Both the position numbers and the translations under genes were made by a program. Shown here one piece after another: positions 34,338 to 42,955 of a DNA stretch of 64,000 nucleotides (position 1 is the stretch's first letter; each line of letters opens with the position of its first letter). Origin of the DNA: AP-15 sp963733945 (lineage in GTDB: Bacteria; Pseudomonadota; Alphaproteobacteria; ATCC43930; CGMCC-115725); the NCBI GenBank assembly GCA_963733945.1, contig CAVTFD010000040.1:172494-236493 (forward strand). The letters are read 5' to 3'. Below the pieces are notes generated by a model that saw only the letters and a list, made by a program, of their open reading frames with translations, ran no database searches and was not told the DNA's origin.

Positions 34338-35429
34338 ATGAATAGGCGGACTAAGAAAACGATCAAACTCGCCTTGCAGGGCGGCGGCTCGCACGGCGCC
34401 TTTACCTGGGGCGTCCTCGATCAGCTTCTCCAGGACGAGCGGCTTCACATCGAGGCGGTCAGCGGCACCAGCGCCGGCGCCATGAACGCCGTGGCGCTCG
34501 CCGACGGGATGGCGCGTGGCGGCCCCGCCGAGGCTCGAAAGTGTCTCGAAAAATTCTGGTCCGCTACCAGCGCCGCGGCGCGATTCAGCCCGGTTCAACG
34601 CTCCATTGTCGACATGTTCATGGGTAATTGGAGCCTGGACAACTCGCCCGCATACATTTTGATGGACCATCTTTCGCGGGTGCTTTCACCCTATGATACC
34701 AATCCAATGAACTTCAATCCGCTTCGCGACGTCGTCGACAAGTGCGTCGACTTCGATGCGGTCAATGACGCGAGCGCCCTCAAAGTCTTTCTGACCGCGA
34801 CCAATGTACGCAGCGGCAAGCCAAAGATTTTCCGGCAGCCTGCGATTCGGCTCGACTGCGTCATGGCCTCGGCTTGCCTGCCGTTTATGTTCAAAGCCGT
34901 CGAAATCGATGGCGAGGCCTATTGGGACGGTGGTTATATGGGCAACCCGGCGCTGTTTCCGTTGGTCGACGAATGCGAGCCTGGCGATGTGGTATTGATC
35001 CAGATCAATCCGTTCTACCGCCCGGATGTCCCGCAATCGGCTCGAGATATCCAGAACCGGCTGAACGAGATTACCTTTAACGCCGCTCTGCTCAAGGAAT
35101 TGCGCTCGCTCGCGTTCCTTTGGGAGGTCATCCACCACGAAAACCTCAAGCGGGAAGCGTATCGCGATGCGCGCGTCCACGCGATTTATGACGAAGAAAC
35201 CATGCTCGCGCTCGGCGTCTCCAGCAAGGTCAACGCCGAATGGGCCTTTCTCACCTATCTTCGAGACCAGGGCAGGAAAGCCGCACAAAACTGGCTGTCG
35301 CGACATTACGCAGATCTCGGCGTCCGCAATTCTTTGGACCTGTCCTGGATTTTTGACGAAAGCGTGCAACCGGCGCATTTGCCGGAAGGCGCCGAGCGGA
35401 ATTATGCGATCAGCGCGACCGGTCGATGA
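34338..35429 (+). CDS. Patatin-like phospholipase
   Basis: 363 residues. The catalytic Ser-Asp dyad is visible: GGGSHGAFTWGVLDQLL (oxyanion loop, residue about 15), GTSAGAMNA (nucleophile elbow, near residue 45) and DGGYMGNPAL (Asp, near residue 197). It likely hydrolyses phospholipid or other acyl esters in the cytoplasm or at the membrane. GGGAG lies six bases before the ATG. No lipoprotein or secretion signal is present. Confidence 0.93.
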   Translation: MNRRTKKTIKLALQGGGSHGAFTWGVLDQLLQDERLHIEAVSGTSAGAMNAVALADGMARGGPAEARKCLEKFWSATSAAARFSPVQRSIVDMFMGNWSLDNSPAYILMDHLSRVLSPYDTNPMNFNPLRDVVDKCVDFDAVNDASALKVFLTATNVRSGKPKIFRQPAIRLDCVMASACLPFMFKAVEIDGEAYWDGGYMGNPALFPLVDECEPGDVVLIQINPFYRPDVPQSARDIQNRLNEITFNAALLKELRSLAFLWEVIHHENLKREAYRDARVHAIYDEETMLALGVSSKVNAEWAFLTYLRDQGRKAAQNWLSRHYADLGVRNSLDLSWIFDESVQPAHLPEGAERNYAISATGR

Positions 35430-35595
35430 CGAGTATGGCAGCGATCGTCGTTACCCTCGCGTCACCGGGACTGCGTGTTGATGCGGTGCGGCAACGGGCG
35501 CCTTAGGGCGCCTTCCTTGATCGGCGTAGACGGCATCAGTCGCAGATGGTTCTGCTCGTTCGCCGGCGATAGGCCGCAAAAAAGCGTCTGACGCC

Positions 35596-37050
35596 ATGGG
35601 GCTTTTCGGCATCCTCCTCGGGCTCGCCCTCCTCGTTTGGCTGGCGTATCGCGGCTGGAGCATTTTGTTGCTGGCGCCCGGGGCGGCCCTGATCGCCGCC
35701 GCCTTCGCGGGAGGACCGACACTCCCTTACTGGACGCAGACCTTTATGGACAATGCGTCGCGCTTTATCGCCCAGTTTTTCCCGATTTTCCTGCTTGGCG
35801 CTCTGTTCGGCAAGCTAATGGAGGACAGCGGTTCGGTCGCCGCGATCGCCAATTTCATGTCGGAGAGGCTGGGACCGCAGCGGGCGATCCTTACTGTGGT
35901 GCTGGCTGGTGCGCTGGTCACCTATGGCGGAGTCAGCCTGTTCGTTGCGTTCTTTGTACTCGTCCCGATGGCGCAGGCCGTCTTTCGCACCGCGACGATT
36001 CCCAACCGACTGATCCCCGCAACGGTCGCGTTGGGCACGTCGACCTTTACGATGTCCGCGCTGCCGGGAACGCCGGCCATCCAGAACGCCATTCCGATGC
36101 CGTTTTTCGGCACGACCACGTTGGCCGCACCCGGTCTTGGGATCATCGCCTCGGTGATCATGATGGCATTCGGCTTATGGTGGCTGGGGCGCGCCGCCGC
36201 CGCGGCCCGCCGCAAGGGCGAAGGATTTGGCCTGGGCGCCTCGGTCCCTATCAGCAGGGCGGTCGAAGACGAGACGGTGCGCCAACGAGCGACCATTTCG
36301 CACGAGTTCGATCCTCCCGAGGTCGATCGTGGCCGCCCGGCCCGGGAATTGCCGCCGATCGGCTTGGCGGCGCTTCCGCTCCTGGTAGTGGTGAGCGTCA
36401 ATGTTCTGATGACGTTGGTCGTTCTCCCGAGCCTCGACGTGTCGTTTCTGGCGAAGGAGCAGTTTGGCGCGACCTCGCTTGCCGCCGTGGGCGGGGTGTG
36501 GTCGGTGGTGAGCGCCCTGATGACCGCGATAGCCGTCGTCGTCATTATCAATTGGCGGCGCCTGCCCGCGGTGCGCGAGACCATGGATGCCGGCGCCAAC
36601 GCATCCGTGCTGCCGGTGCTGAGCGTCGCCAGCCTGGTCGGCTTTGGCGCGGTGGTCGCAGCAGTACCGGCATTCGCCATCGTGCGCGAGTGGGTACTGT
36701 CGATCGGCGGCGGACCGCTCGTTTCACTGGCCGTCGCGACCAATTTGCTGGCTGCCTTGACCGGCTCGGCCTCCGGCGGCCTGACGATCGCGCTCGAAGC
36801 GCTGGGCGGGACCTATCTGCGCCTCGCTGCCGAGCACGGCATCGATCCCGCGCTGTTACATCGCATCGCCGTGATGAGCGCGGGTACGCTCGACAGCCTG
36901 CCGCAGAACGGCGCTGTCGTGACCTTGCTTGCGGTCTGCGGGTCGACCCATCGTGAGAGCTATTTCGACATCGTAATGGCCGCGATCGTCGGCCCGATCA
37001 TCGCGCTCATAGTGGTTATAGCGCTCGGATCTTTGGTCGGTTCGTTTTGA
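35596..37050 (+). CDS. GntP family permease
   Basis: 484 residues with about 12-14 membrane segments. GntP-family marks are LFGKLMEDSGSVAAIA near residue 74, GGVSLFVAFFVLVPMA near residue 113, ALPGTPAIQNAIPMPFFGT near residue 155 and TGSASGGLTIALEALGGTY in the C-terminal half. Members import gluconate or other hydroxy acids with protons; the substrate is unknown. The ribosome site ahead of the ATG is weak. Confidence 0.92.
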   Translation: MGLFGILLGLALLVWLAYRGWSILLLAPGAALIAAAFAGGPTLPYWTQTFMDNASRFIAQFFPIFLLGALFGKLMEDSGSVAAIANFMSERLGPQRAILTVVLAGALVTYGGVSLFVAFFVLVPMAQAVFRTATIPNRLIPATVALGTSTFTMSALPGTPAIQNAIPMPFFGTTTLAAPGLGIIASVIMMAFGLWWLGRAAAAARRKGEGFGLGASVPISRAVEDETVRQRATISHEFDPPEVDRGRPARELPPIGLAALPLLVVVSVNVLMTLVVLPSLDVSFLAKEQFGATSLAAVGGVWSVVSALMTAIAVVVIINWRRLPAVRETMDAGANASVLPVLSVASLVGFGAVVAAVPAFAIVREWVLSIGGGPLVSLAVATNLLAALTGSASGGLTIALEALGGTYLRLAAEHGIDPALLHRIAVMSAGTLDSLPQNGAVVTLLAVCGSTHRESYFDIVMAAIVGPIIALIVVIALGSLVGSF

Positions 37051-37103
37051 GGTTCGCGGCTCGGTTACAATCGTTCTGGGCCAATCTAACGGAAGGGGGA
37101 AGC

Positions 37104-37493
37104 ATGACGTTCAAAGGATGGATCGCGACGGCAACACTGGCTTTGCTCTTACCAAGCGCCGCGCACTCGGCCACGGAAGCAAATTTCGACGCCAAATCGA
37201 CCAGCGACCTGGTCGAGCTCTGCAGCGCCACGCCCGATAACGGGATCGGGACGGCGGCCGTCAACTTCTGCGAAGGCTACATTCAGGCCGCGGTCACGGT
37301 AGAGATGCTCAACATGGCCGCTTTTCGCGGGCCAAAGCTGTTCTGCCTGCCCGATCCACCGCCGACACGAACGCAGGCGATGGGCGAATTCGTCAATTGG
37401 GCGAGGGCCGCACCGGACCGCATGACGCAAACCGCCACCGACGGATTGTTCGGCTTTCTGCGCGAACGCTATCCGTGCCCGGCGTCGCACTGA
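37104..37493 (+). CDS. Exported Rap1a/Tai-like protein
   Basis: 129 residues: signal peptide MTFKGWIATATLALLLPSA (cleavage near HSA), then DLVELCSATPDNGIGTAAVNF and CEGYIQAAV, LFCLPDPPPTRTQAM and a final FLRERYPCP. The Cys positions fit the Rap1a/Tai fold, first known from type VI immunity proteins; many alphaproteobacterial members have no effector near by, and none is seen here. GGGGGA lies three bases before the ATG at 37104. Confidence 0.75.
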   Translation: MTFKGWIATATLALLLPSAAHSATEANFDAKSTSDLVELCSATPDNGIGTAAVNFCEGYIQAAVTVEMLNMAAFRGPKLFCLPDPPPTRTQAMGEFVNWARAAPDRMTQTATDGLFGFLRERYPCPASH

Positions 37494-37517
37494 TCGCATC
37501 TCATCCCGGGGGATTTC

Positions 37518-37784
37518 ATGAAAAAGCTTTTGGTAGTCGCTGCTCTCGCTTTGCCGGTCATCGCCTGCGCCGACATGACCCCGACCCAGCAACGCGCGCT
37601 CACCGGCACCGCGGCTGGGGCAGGAGTGGGTGCGATTATCGGCGCCATTGGCGGGAACGCCGGGCTCGGAGCCGGAATCGGTGCTGGAGCCGGTCTCGCC
37701 GGCGGCCTGCTTGTCGACCAATCACGGCGCTCTCAAGACAGAGCCTTCCAACAAGGATACGCGGCGGGCCGGCGACACGGGTGA
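37518..37784 (+). CDS. Glycine-zipper lipoprotein
   Basis: 88 residues with a lipobox-type signal (ALPVIAC, Cys near residue 17) and a long Gly/Ala-rich hydrophobic zipper (about residues 29-66, repeated GAGxGAI and GLGAGIGAGAG). The tail is RRSQDRAFQQGYAAGRRHG. Such proteins sit in the outer membrane or envelope. It begins 24 bp after the Rap1a/Tai-like gene, so both are probably cotranscribed. Confidence 0.75.
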   Translation: MKKLLVVAALALPVIACADMTPTQQRALTGTAAGAGVGAIIGAIGGNAGLGAGIGAGAGLAGGLLVDQSRRSQDRAFQQGYAAGRRHG

Positions 37785-37869
37785 TCGGGTGCACCCAGGT
37801 GGACAGTGGCATTCCGACCAGCGAAAGCCCGAACGCTCGTTGAAACAGCCACACTGGTTCGGGTTGCGA

Positions 37870-38250
37870 CTACTGCATCACCCGGGCGCGCAGCCGGGTG
37901 TATTCCTCATTGGAAATGGTGCCGGCGTTCTTCAGCCGTTCGAGCTTGTCGATCTCGTCGGCGGCGCTGAAACCCACGACGTGGCGAAGCTCTTCGCGGG
38001 CTTGCTGCGCGCGCTGAATGTTCCGCTCGGCCATCCCGCGACTTTGCGAGATCAGGTAAATGAACACCCCCAGATAGGGGAACAAAATCAGCGCGATCAC
38101 CCAGATCGCTTTGCCCCAGCCAGAAATGTCATGACGTCGGAACAGATCGCCGATCACCGTAATCAACAACCAGAACCACAGCACAAATACAAAAATAGCC
38201 AAGACATCGAGCAGAAAGTTACCAAAGCTGAAATTGCCGGCTGTTAACAT
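37870..38250 (-). CDS. PLDc_N-like/SHOCT membrane protein, paralogue
   Basis: 126 residues, the same length and order as the gene at 29782-30162: FVFVLWFWLLITVIGDLFRR, VIALILFPYLGVFIYLISQ, then LEKLERLK-type SHOCT (IDKLERLKNAGTISNEEYT). The two are clearly paralogues and share the REELR-VVGFS linker. Function unknown. Convergent with the glycine-zipper gene. Confidence 0.85.
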   Translation of the reverse strand: MLTAGNFSFGNFLLDVLAIFVFVLWFWLLITVIGDLFRRHDISGWGKAIWVIALILFPYLGVFIYLISQSRGMAERNIQRAQQAREELRHVVGFSAADEIDKLERLKNAGTISNEEYTRLRARVMQ

Positions 38251-38293
38251 GCTATCCTCCCTTGGCGATTACATGAATCGGACGAGATGGGCT

Positions 38294-40030
38294 CTACGAG
38301 ACGCTGACCCGCTCGGTTGCGGTCAACCGAAGACTGCTGGCCTCGACCGACAGCTGATGAATGTGAAAGCTGCCGTGATACTTGTCTACGCCGCCGGCGC
38401 CGAGCGACGTCGACGGCGCGGAGCACAAGACGATGTTTCCGCAAACGCCGACCCAATCCCTATGGCGATGGCCGTGGAGCACGATAACACGCTGTGCATG
38501 CGGCGCCAGAACCGCAACGAGATCGGGCGCATTGACCAATGCCAGACCGATGCGCTCACGCAGGCTGATCGAGACCACCGGATATTCGACGATCTGATGA
38601 TGGAGCAGAATGAGCCACGGGCGAGGGGAAGTACTTTGCAGAACTAATTTCAGCGCCTTGATTTGTGACGGACTGACGACGCCAATTGCGTTGGTCAGCG
38701 AGAAATGGCTGCGGGCGTTCGAATTGAGCAGGATCAGCCCGTATTCGTCATCCGGCCCCGGGGGTTCGACCAGCGGAAAGATCGCTTCCCACACTTTCGT
38801 CATTTCCCGGCGTCCGCGCGTGGCCCCTCGTTCGGCCAGCGCGCGCAGCAGCTCGGTGCGCCTGCCTTGCCGCAGGTAGTCCCCGAGCGTCGGGCCCAGC
38901 GCGCCGGAGCCGTGGTCCACGACATGAGCGCGATCCCCCCCGAAGGCGTCGAGTGCAAGAACGACGCGAAGCTTGCGCAGCGATTGGCCCGCGCTCCACG
39001 GCAGATCCAGACGCCCGGGGTTGGTGCGATCGATGATGTTGACGTCATGGTTGCCCGGAACCAGGGACAGCCGCCGGCGTAACTCGGGGCACCCGCGCAG
39101 CAGGTCGATAAACGCCGCCCATTCGGCCCGGGTCCCGGCGTCGGTGATGTCTCCGGTCATCAGCACACGATCCAGAGGGGTCGAAGCATGAATCGCGGCC
39201 AGCTTGCGCAGCGCGCTGCGAATACACTGGTTGCCGCGCGGACCATCCGTCCCGGCTTCCATGCGATAGCCGTAACGCTCGCCGACCACATGGAGATCCG
39301 ACAGATGCGCGACACGAACGAGCGACGTGTCGGCACTGGGCGGACTAGGCATCCAGTCGCGGGCCAGGCTGTCGAGCGAGAACTCGCGCCAGATCCAATA
39401 AAGGCTCTCGATGGCGGCGGCTAGCCCGAGGACCACCGCCGCATTGCCCAGCGCCGCCCTCGTCACTGTCCAAAATTGGACGTGCAAGATGTCGACGAGC
39501 TGGAGACCGAGCGAAACTTCTACGATCGCCGCCAGCGCGAGGCCCCCGGCAACGACCAGCATTGCGGTGGCGATGCCGCAGATTTTCCGTCCGCGAGCGA
39601 GCTGTTCCGGGGTAACCGACCGACGGCTGAACCGCTCGGCTATCGATCGCAGCAGCTCTCGCAACGCAACAAGGATCGGCAGCACCAGGCTGTAGTGGAG
39701 ATGCCAGAAATTATCGAACGCCATCGCTGCAAGCGGCCGGCCGATCCAAAAGGCAGCTCCGGCCAGCACCAAAAATAAGGCGAGCCCAACGATCGGGCTG
39801 TATCCGGCTAGATACGATGTGTGAAACATCAGGCGCCCATAGTCGATCACGACCGACGGCGCGATGCCGATGAGCAAAGCCGGGGCGACGATAAGCGCGA
39901 TGAAGCCGATCGGCGCCTTTAGATAATTGAACTCCAGCGCTGCCGAGAAGACGAGGCTGCGGAGACCGCGACCGTGCGGGCTGGTGCAGTTGTCGTCATC
40001 GTCACCACGCCGCAAATCCCAAACCCGCAA
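38294..40030 (-). CDS. Membrane-anchored metallophosphoesterase
   Basis: 578 residues. The N-terminal part (about 35-225) has four or five membrane helices (FIALIVAPALLIGIAPSVVI, VGLALFLVLAGAAFWI, GIATAMLVVAGGLALAAIV). The C-terminal calcineurin-like domain has all the metal-binding motifs: VAHLSDLHVVG near residue 250, MTGDITD, VPGNHDVN, LLHHQ and VLHGHRHRD. The start is TTG at 40030, preceded by a full AGGAGGTGAT ribosome site. The substrate, such as UDP-diacylglucosamine, a lipid phosphate or a cyclic nucleotide, is not evident. Confidence 0.88.
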   Translation of the reverse strand: MRVWDLRRGDDDDNCTSPHGRGLRSLVFSAALEFNYLKAPIGFIALIVAPALLIGIAPSVVIDYGRLMFHTSYLAGYSPIVGLALFLVLAGAAFWIGRPLAAMAFDNFWHLHYSLVLPILVALRELLRSIAERFSRRSVTPEQLARGRKICGIATAMLVVAGGLALAAIVEVSLGLQLVDILHVQFWTVTRAALGNAAVVLGLAAAIESLYWIWREFSLDSLARDWMPSPPSADTSLVRVAHLSDLHVVGERYGYRMEAGTDGPRGNQCIRSALRKLAAIHASTPLDRVLMTGDITDAGTRAEWAAFIDLLRGCPELRRRLSLVPGNHDVNIIDRTNPGRLDLPWSAGQSLRKLRVVLALDAFGGDRAHVVDHGSGALGPTLGDYLRQGRRTELLRALAERGATRGRREMTKVWEAIFPLVEPPGPDDEYGLILLNSNARSHFSLTNAIGVVSPSQIKALKLVLQSTSPRPWLILLHHQIVEYPVVSISLRERIGLALVNAPDLVAVLAPHAQRVIVLHGHRHRDWVGVCGNIVLCSAPSTSLGAGGVDKYHGSFHIHQLSVEASSLRLTATERVSVS

Positions 40031-40226
40031 ATCACCTCCTCCCTAAGGTGCGGCGATGATCGGGAAATCACACCCGGGACGCCAACCCTAAGGTTCGGAG
40101 ACGAGCCCGACTCACGCTATGATGTCAATGCCGGTTGAATTCCGACCCGTTTCGCGATCGGCACATGCGCCCAATCTTCGTCTAAGCGGTAGGGAAACCG
40201 TCTCGCACGGCGCGCCCGCCCTGTGG

Positions 40227-41294
40227 CTACCGGTTTGCTCCTTCATCCGTCGCGGCATCTGCCGAGAGCGCGATCGCGATGCCGCGGGTCGCCGGATTTT
40301 TGGCGCAAAGGCTCGCCAGCGCGATCAGGATCGGGACGCCGATAAAGGCGCCGGCTATGCCCCACAACATCGCCCAAAAAAACACCGCGAACAGCACCAT
40401 GAAGGGGGAGATCGAAACCGCCGCCCCGGCGACCCGCGGCTCGATGTAGCTGCCGACGACGAATTGGACGACGTTAAGCCCGAGAAATACCCAAACGGCC
40501 GACGAAAATGATTCGTATTGCGCGGCGGCAAATAGGGTGGGGAGCAAAGTGGCGATGAACGATCCGATGAACGGGATGAAATTCAGAACAAAGGCGATTA
40601 CGCCCCACTCGCGCTGGAGCTCGAGCCCGTAGGCCGCGGTAAACGCCCAGAAGCCGAGGCCGGTCAGCGCGCTCATGCCGAAACGCACAAGCATATAAGT
40701 CTGCAGCCTGCCGGCGATCTGAGCGGCGACATCAATGGCGGCTGCACCAAAGGTTCCGTTACCGATCCGGCCGAGGCGCCGACCGAGCGGCTCCAATTCG
40801 AGCAAGCCGAGGATGACGAATATAAAGGTCACGAGGGCAAAGCTGACGATGCCCTGCAGGCTTGCGCCGAGTCCGCGCACGACGCCGACAATCCATGACA
40901 TGTTGAATTGTTCGGCAATCAGCTCGGCGGCGTAGAGCCCGCGCTGCTCTAAAAGGTCGGCCAGGTGCTGATACAGACCTTGTAGTCGTCCGGAATTGGC
41001 GATGACCCACTGCGCGATCCTGCCGAAGCCCCACACGATCAGCCAGCAGCCGATGCCGATCGCAAAGAGTGCCACCGCGGCTGTCAGCAGGATCGCCACC
41101 AGCTGTGGCAGCCATGTCTTCAGCCGGCGTTGCAGTGGCCACATCAGCGCGATGATGAACAGCGCGAAGGCCACCGGCGTCATGACGCCGCGCGCCAGAT
41201 ACAAGGCGGCGAGCGTGAGGATGATGGCGCATGTCAGCGCCGCGAGGCGGAGCGTGCGGTCGCCGGTCGGAATTGGAGGACTATCGAGGTCCAC
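40227..41294 (-). CDS. AI-2E (PerM/TqsA) family transporter
   Basis: 355 residues with the family's membrane layout: LYLARGVMTPVAFALFIIAL at the start, then the LPLG-type loop region, and the C-terminal GSYIEPRVAGAAVSISPFM and LLFAVFFWAMLWGIAGAFIG-like end. Family members include the AI-2 exporter TqsA and Na+/H+ antiporter-like proteins. The start appears to be GTG. It begins 26 bp after the last antiporter gene, so it may be the final gene of that block. Confidence 0.88.
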   Translation of the reverse strand: MDLDSPPIPTGDRTLRLAALTCAIILTLAALYLARGVMTPVAFALFIIALMWPLQRRLKTWLPQLVAILLTAAVALFAIGIGCWLIVWGFGRIAQWVIANSGRLQGLYQHLADLLEQRGLYAAELIAEQFNMSWIVGVVRGLGASLQGIVSFALVTFIFVILGLLELEPLGRRLGRIGNGTFGAAAIDVAAQIAGRLQTYMLVRFGMSALTGLGFWAFTAAYGLELQREWGVIAFVLNFIPFIGSFIATLLPTLFAAAQYESFSSAVWVFLGLNVVQFVVGSYIEPRVAGAAVSISPFMVLFAVFFWAMLWGIAGAFIGVPILIALASLCAKNPATRGIAIALSADAATDEGANR

Positions 41295-41320
41295 GGCCGG
41301 CCATGATCATCGGTCGGGAG

Positions 41321-42955
41321 TTAACGCCACGCCAGCATCGCAGCGCCGAGCAGGATAGCGACAGCCAGCAGCGACGAGCTCGCGACCGGCCATTGCCGCA
41401 GCCACCTATCGGCCTGCTCGATCGCCTCGCTCCAGCTGGCGGCCGCTCGGACTGCGGCTTCACCCGCCACCACAATATCCCCCTCCGGCACCCGCGGCAG
41501 CCGCCGCCCCGAGCCCCACAACCCGATCGCAAAAACCGCTCCGAGCAAAACCGGCCACAGCCCCGCCCAGACCTCACCAGGGGCGAGAGCATCGAGCCGC
41601 GTGCCGCTTTTGGCCGTCGGATACAGTATCCAGGGAATTGCAACCGCGGCGAACGCGATCGCCAGCCAGGCCCAAATGAGCCAGGTCGGTGACGCTCCCT
41701 CGGAATCAGTTGCCCTGGTCTCAGCGAGACGGCGAAGGAAATGCAGCATCAGCAATGTGCTGCCGGCCGCCGACAACGCCGCCAGCACCCCGACAAAACC
41801 CTCCCCAAATTCCGACTTTACCGCCAGCTTCGCCAGAGCGCCCCCGGTGAGGGGCAGGCCGCCGAACCCCAGCGCCAAGACCGCCGCCGGCAACAACACC
41901 GGCCATAAGCGCGGCCGAGTTGCAGCGGCAACGCCGATCGCCATAAACAGCCCGCCCTTGACGAGGATGTGATGCGCCGCCGAGAAGCTGGCTCCCAGCC
42001 CGGCGCCGGAGTCGCCCGCGGCCCATCCCATGCCGAGCACCGCTGCCAGCAACCCCATCTGGCTGACGCTGGAATAGGCCAGTACCGTCTTCGGATTGTC
42101 TTGGGTGATCCCGAGCACGACACCGTAGAAGGCCGAGAACATTCCCGCAGCGGCCAGCGCTTCGCCCCACGCCGGCATGGCCACTCCGAGGGGCAAAAAG
42201 CGGATCAGCCCAATCACGCCGGCCTTGACCGCCGCACCGCTCAGCACGGAAGCGGCAGGGGTTGGCGCCGCGGGATAGGCAAGCGGCATCCACACATGGC
42301 CGGGCACAAGGCCAATCTTCAAGCCGAAGCCCAGGATCAGCAGCACCAGCGAGGCATCGCGCCACGGCGACGCGGGCAGCGCCGCTACGGCGTCGCGTAT
42401 CAGTAGGCTGCCGTTCGGAGTAGCTTCCGCCATGAACACGAACGCCATCAGCAAAAAGGCCTCGCCCAGCACCGCAAGCGCGACATAGACGCCGCCGGCC
42501 CGCCGGGCGCCGGGTGTGCCGTCATGCACGACCAGACCATAAGCGGCGAGGCTGACGACGGAATAAGTCAGATAGAAGCTGACCAGGTCTGCCGCCATGA
42601 AGACGCCGAGGCTGCCTGACAGGGTTAGCAGCCACCACTCGGCAAAGCGTCCGGCATTCGGCTTGCCGCGCAAATAGGTCGCGGCGTAGGCGCCGGCGAC
42701 AATCCACAGCAGCGCCGCGACCCCAAGCAGCATCGCCGCTGGCACGTCAAGTGTCAGGGTCATCCGCAGCGGCGGCGGAAAAAACACCAACGGTGCGCCG
42801 CCAGGGGTGAGCAGCGCCGCTGCCAGCGCCGGAATCGGAGCGAACGGCAACGCCGCCGGCATGCCGTCCCTCAGACGCCGCGACAGGCAGGCCAACAACA
42901 TTACGAGCGGTGTAGCCAGCGCAGTGACAAGCAACGCGTCTGCGGTGATCACCAC
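41321..42955 (-). CDS. Proton-translocating subunit of the NuoN/MrpD family (second copy)
   Basis: 544 residues, about 14 membrane helices. The antiporter-like core has FGLKIGLVPGHVWMPLAYPA near residue 205, with the Lys and His typical of MrpD/NuoM-type subunits, GAAVKAGVIGLIRFL near residue 233 and the acidic loop-helix VSFYLTYSVVSLAAYGL near residue 125. In complex I-like antiporters these subunits move H+ or Na+. It starts at GTG and overlaps the stop of the previous antiporter gene by a few bases. Confidence 0.88.
   Translation of the reverse strand: MVITADALLVTALATPLVMLLACLSRRLRDGMPAALPFAPIPALAAALLTPGGAPLVFFPPPLRMTLTLDVPAAMLLGVAALLWIVAGAYAATYLRGKPNAGRFAEWWLLTLSGSLGVFMAADLVSFYLTYSVVSLAAYGLVVHDGTPGARRAGGVYVALAVLGEAFLLMAFVFMAEATPNGSLLIRDAVAALPASPWRDASLVLLILGFGLKIGLVPGHVWMPLAYPAAPTPAASVLSGAAVKAGVIGLIRFLPLGVAMPAWGEALAAAGMFSAFYGVVLGITQDNPKTVLAYSSVSQMGLLAAVLGMGWAAGDSGAGLGASFSAAHHILVKGGLFMAIGVAAATRPRLWPVLLPAAVLALGFGGLPLTGGALAKLAVKSEFGEGFVGVLAALSAAGSTLLMLHFLRRLAETRATDSEGASPTWLIWAWLAIAFAAVAIPWILYPTAKSGTRLDALAPGEVWAGLWPVLLGAVFAIGLWGSGRRLPRVPEGDIVVAGEAAVRAAASWSEAIEQADRWLRQWPVASSSLLAVAILLGAAMLAWR

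Noticed and set aside
37104..37493. A type VI secretion immunity gene with a paired toxin
   Set aside because: The protein resembles Rap1a/Tai, but neither an effector nor any secretion gene is adjacent, and such exported proteins are common alone.
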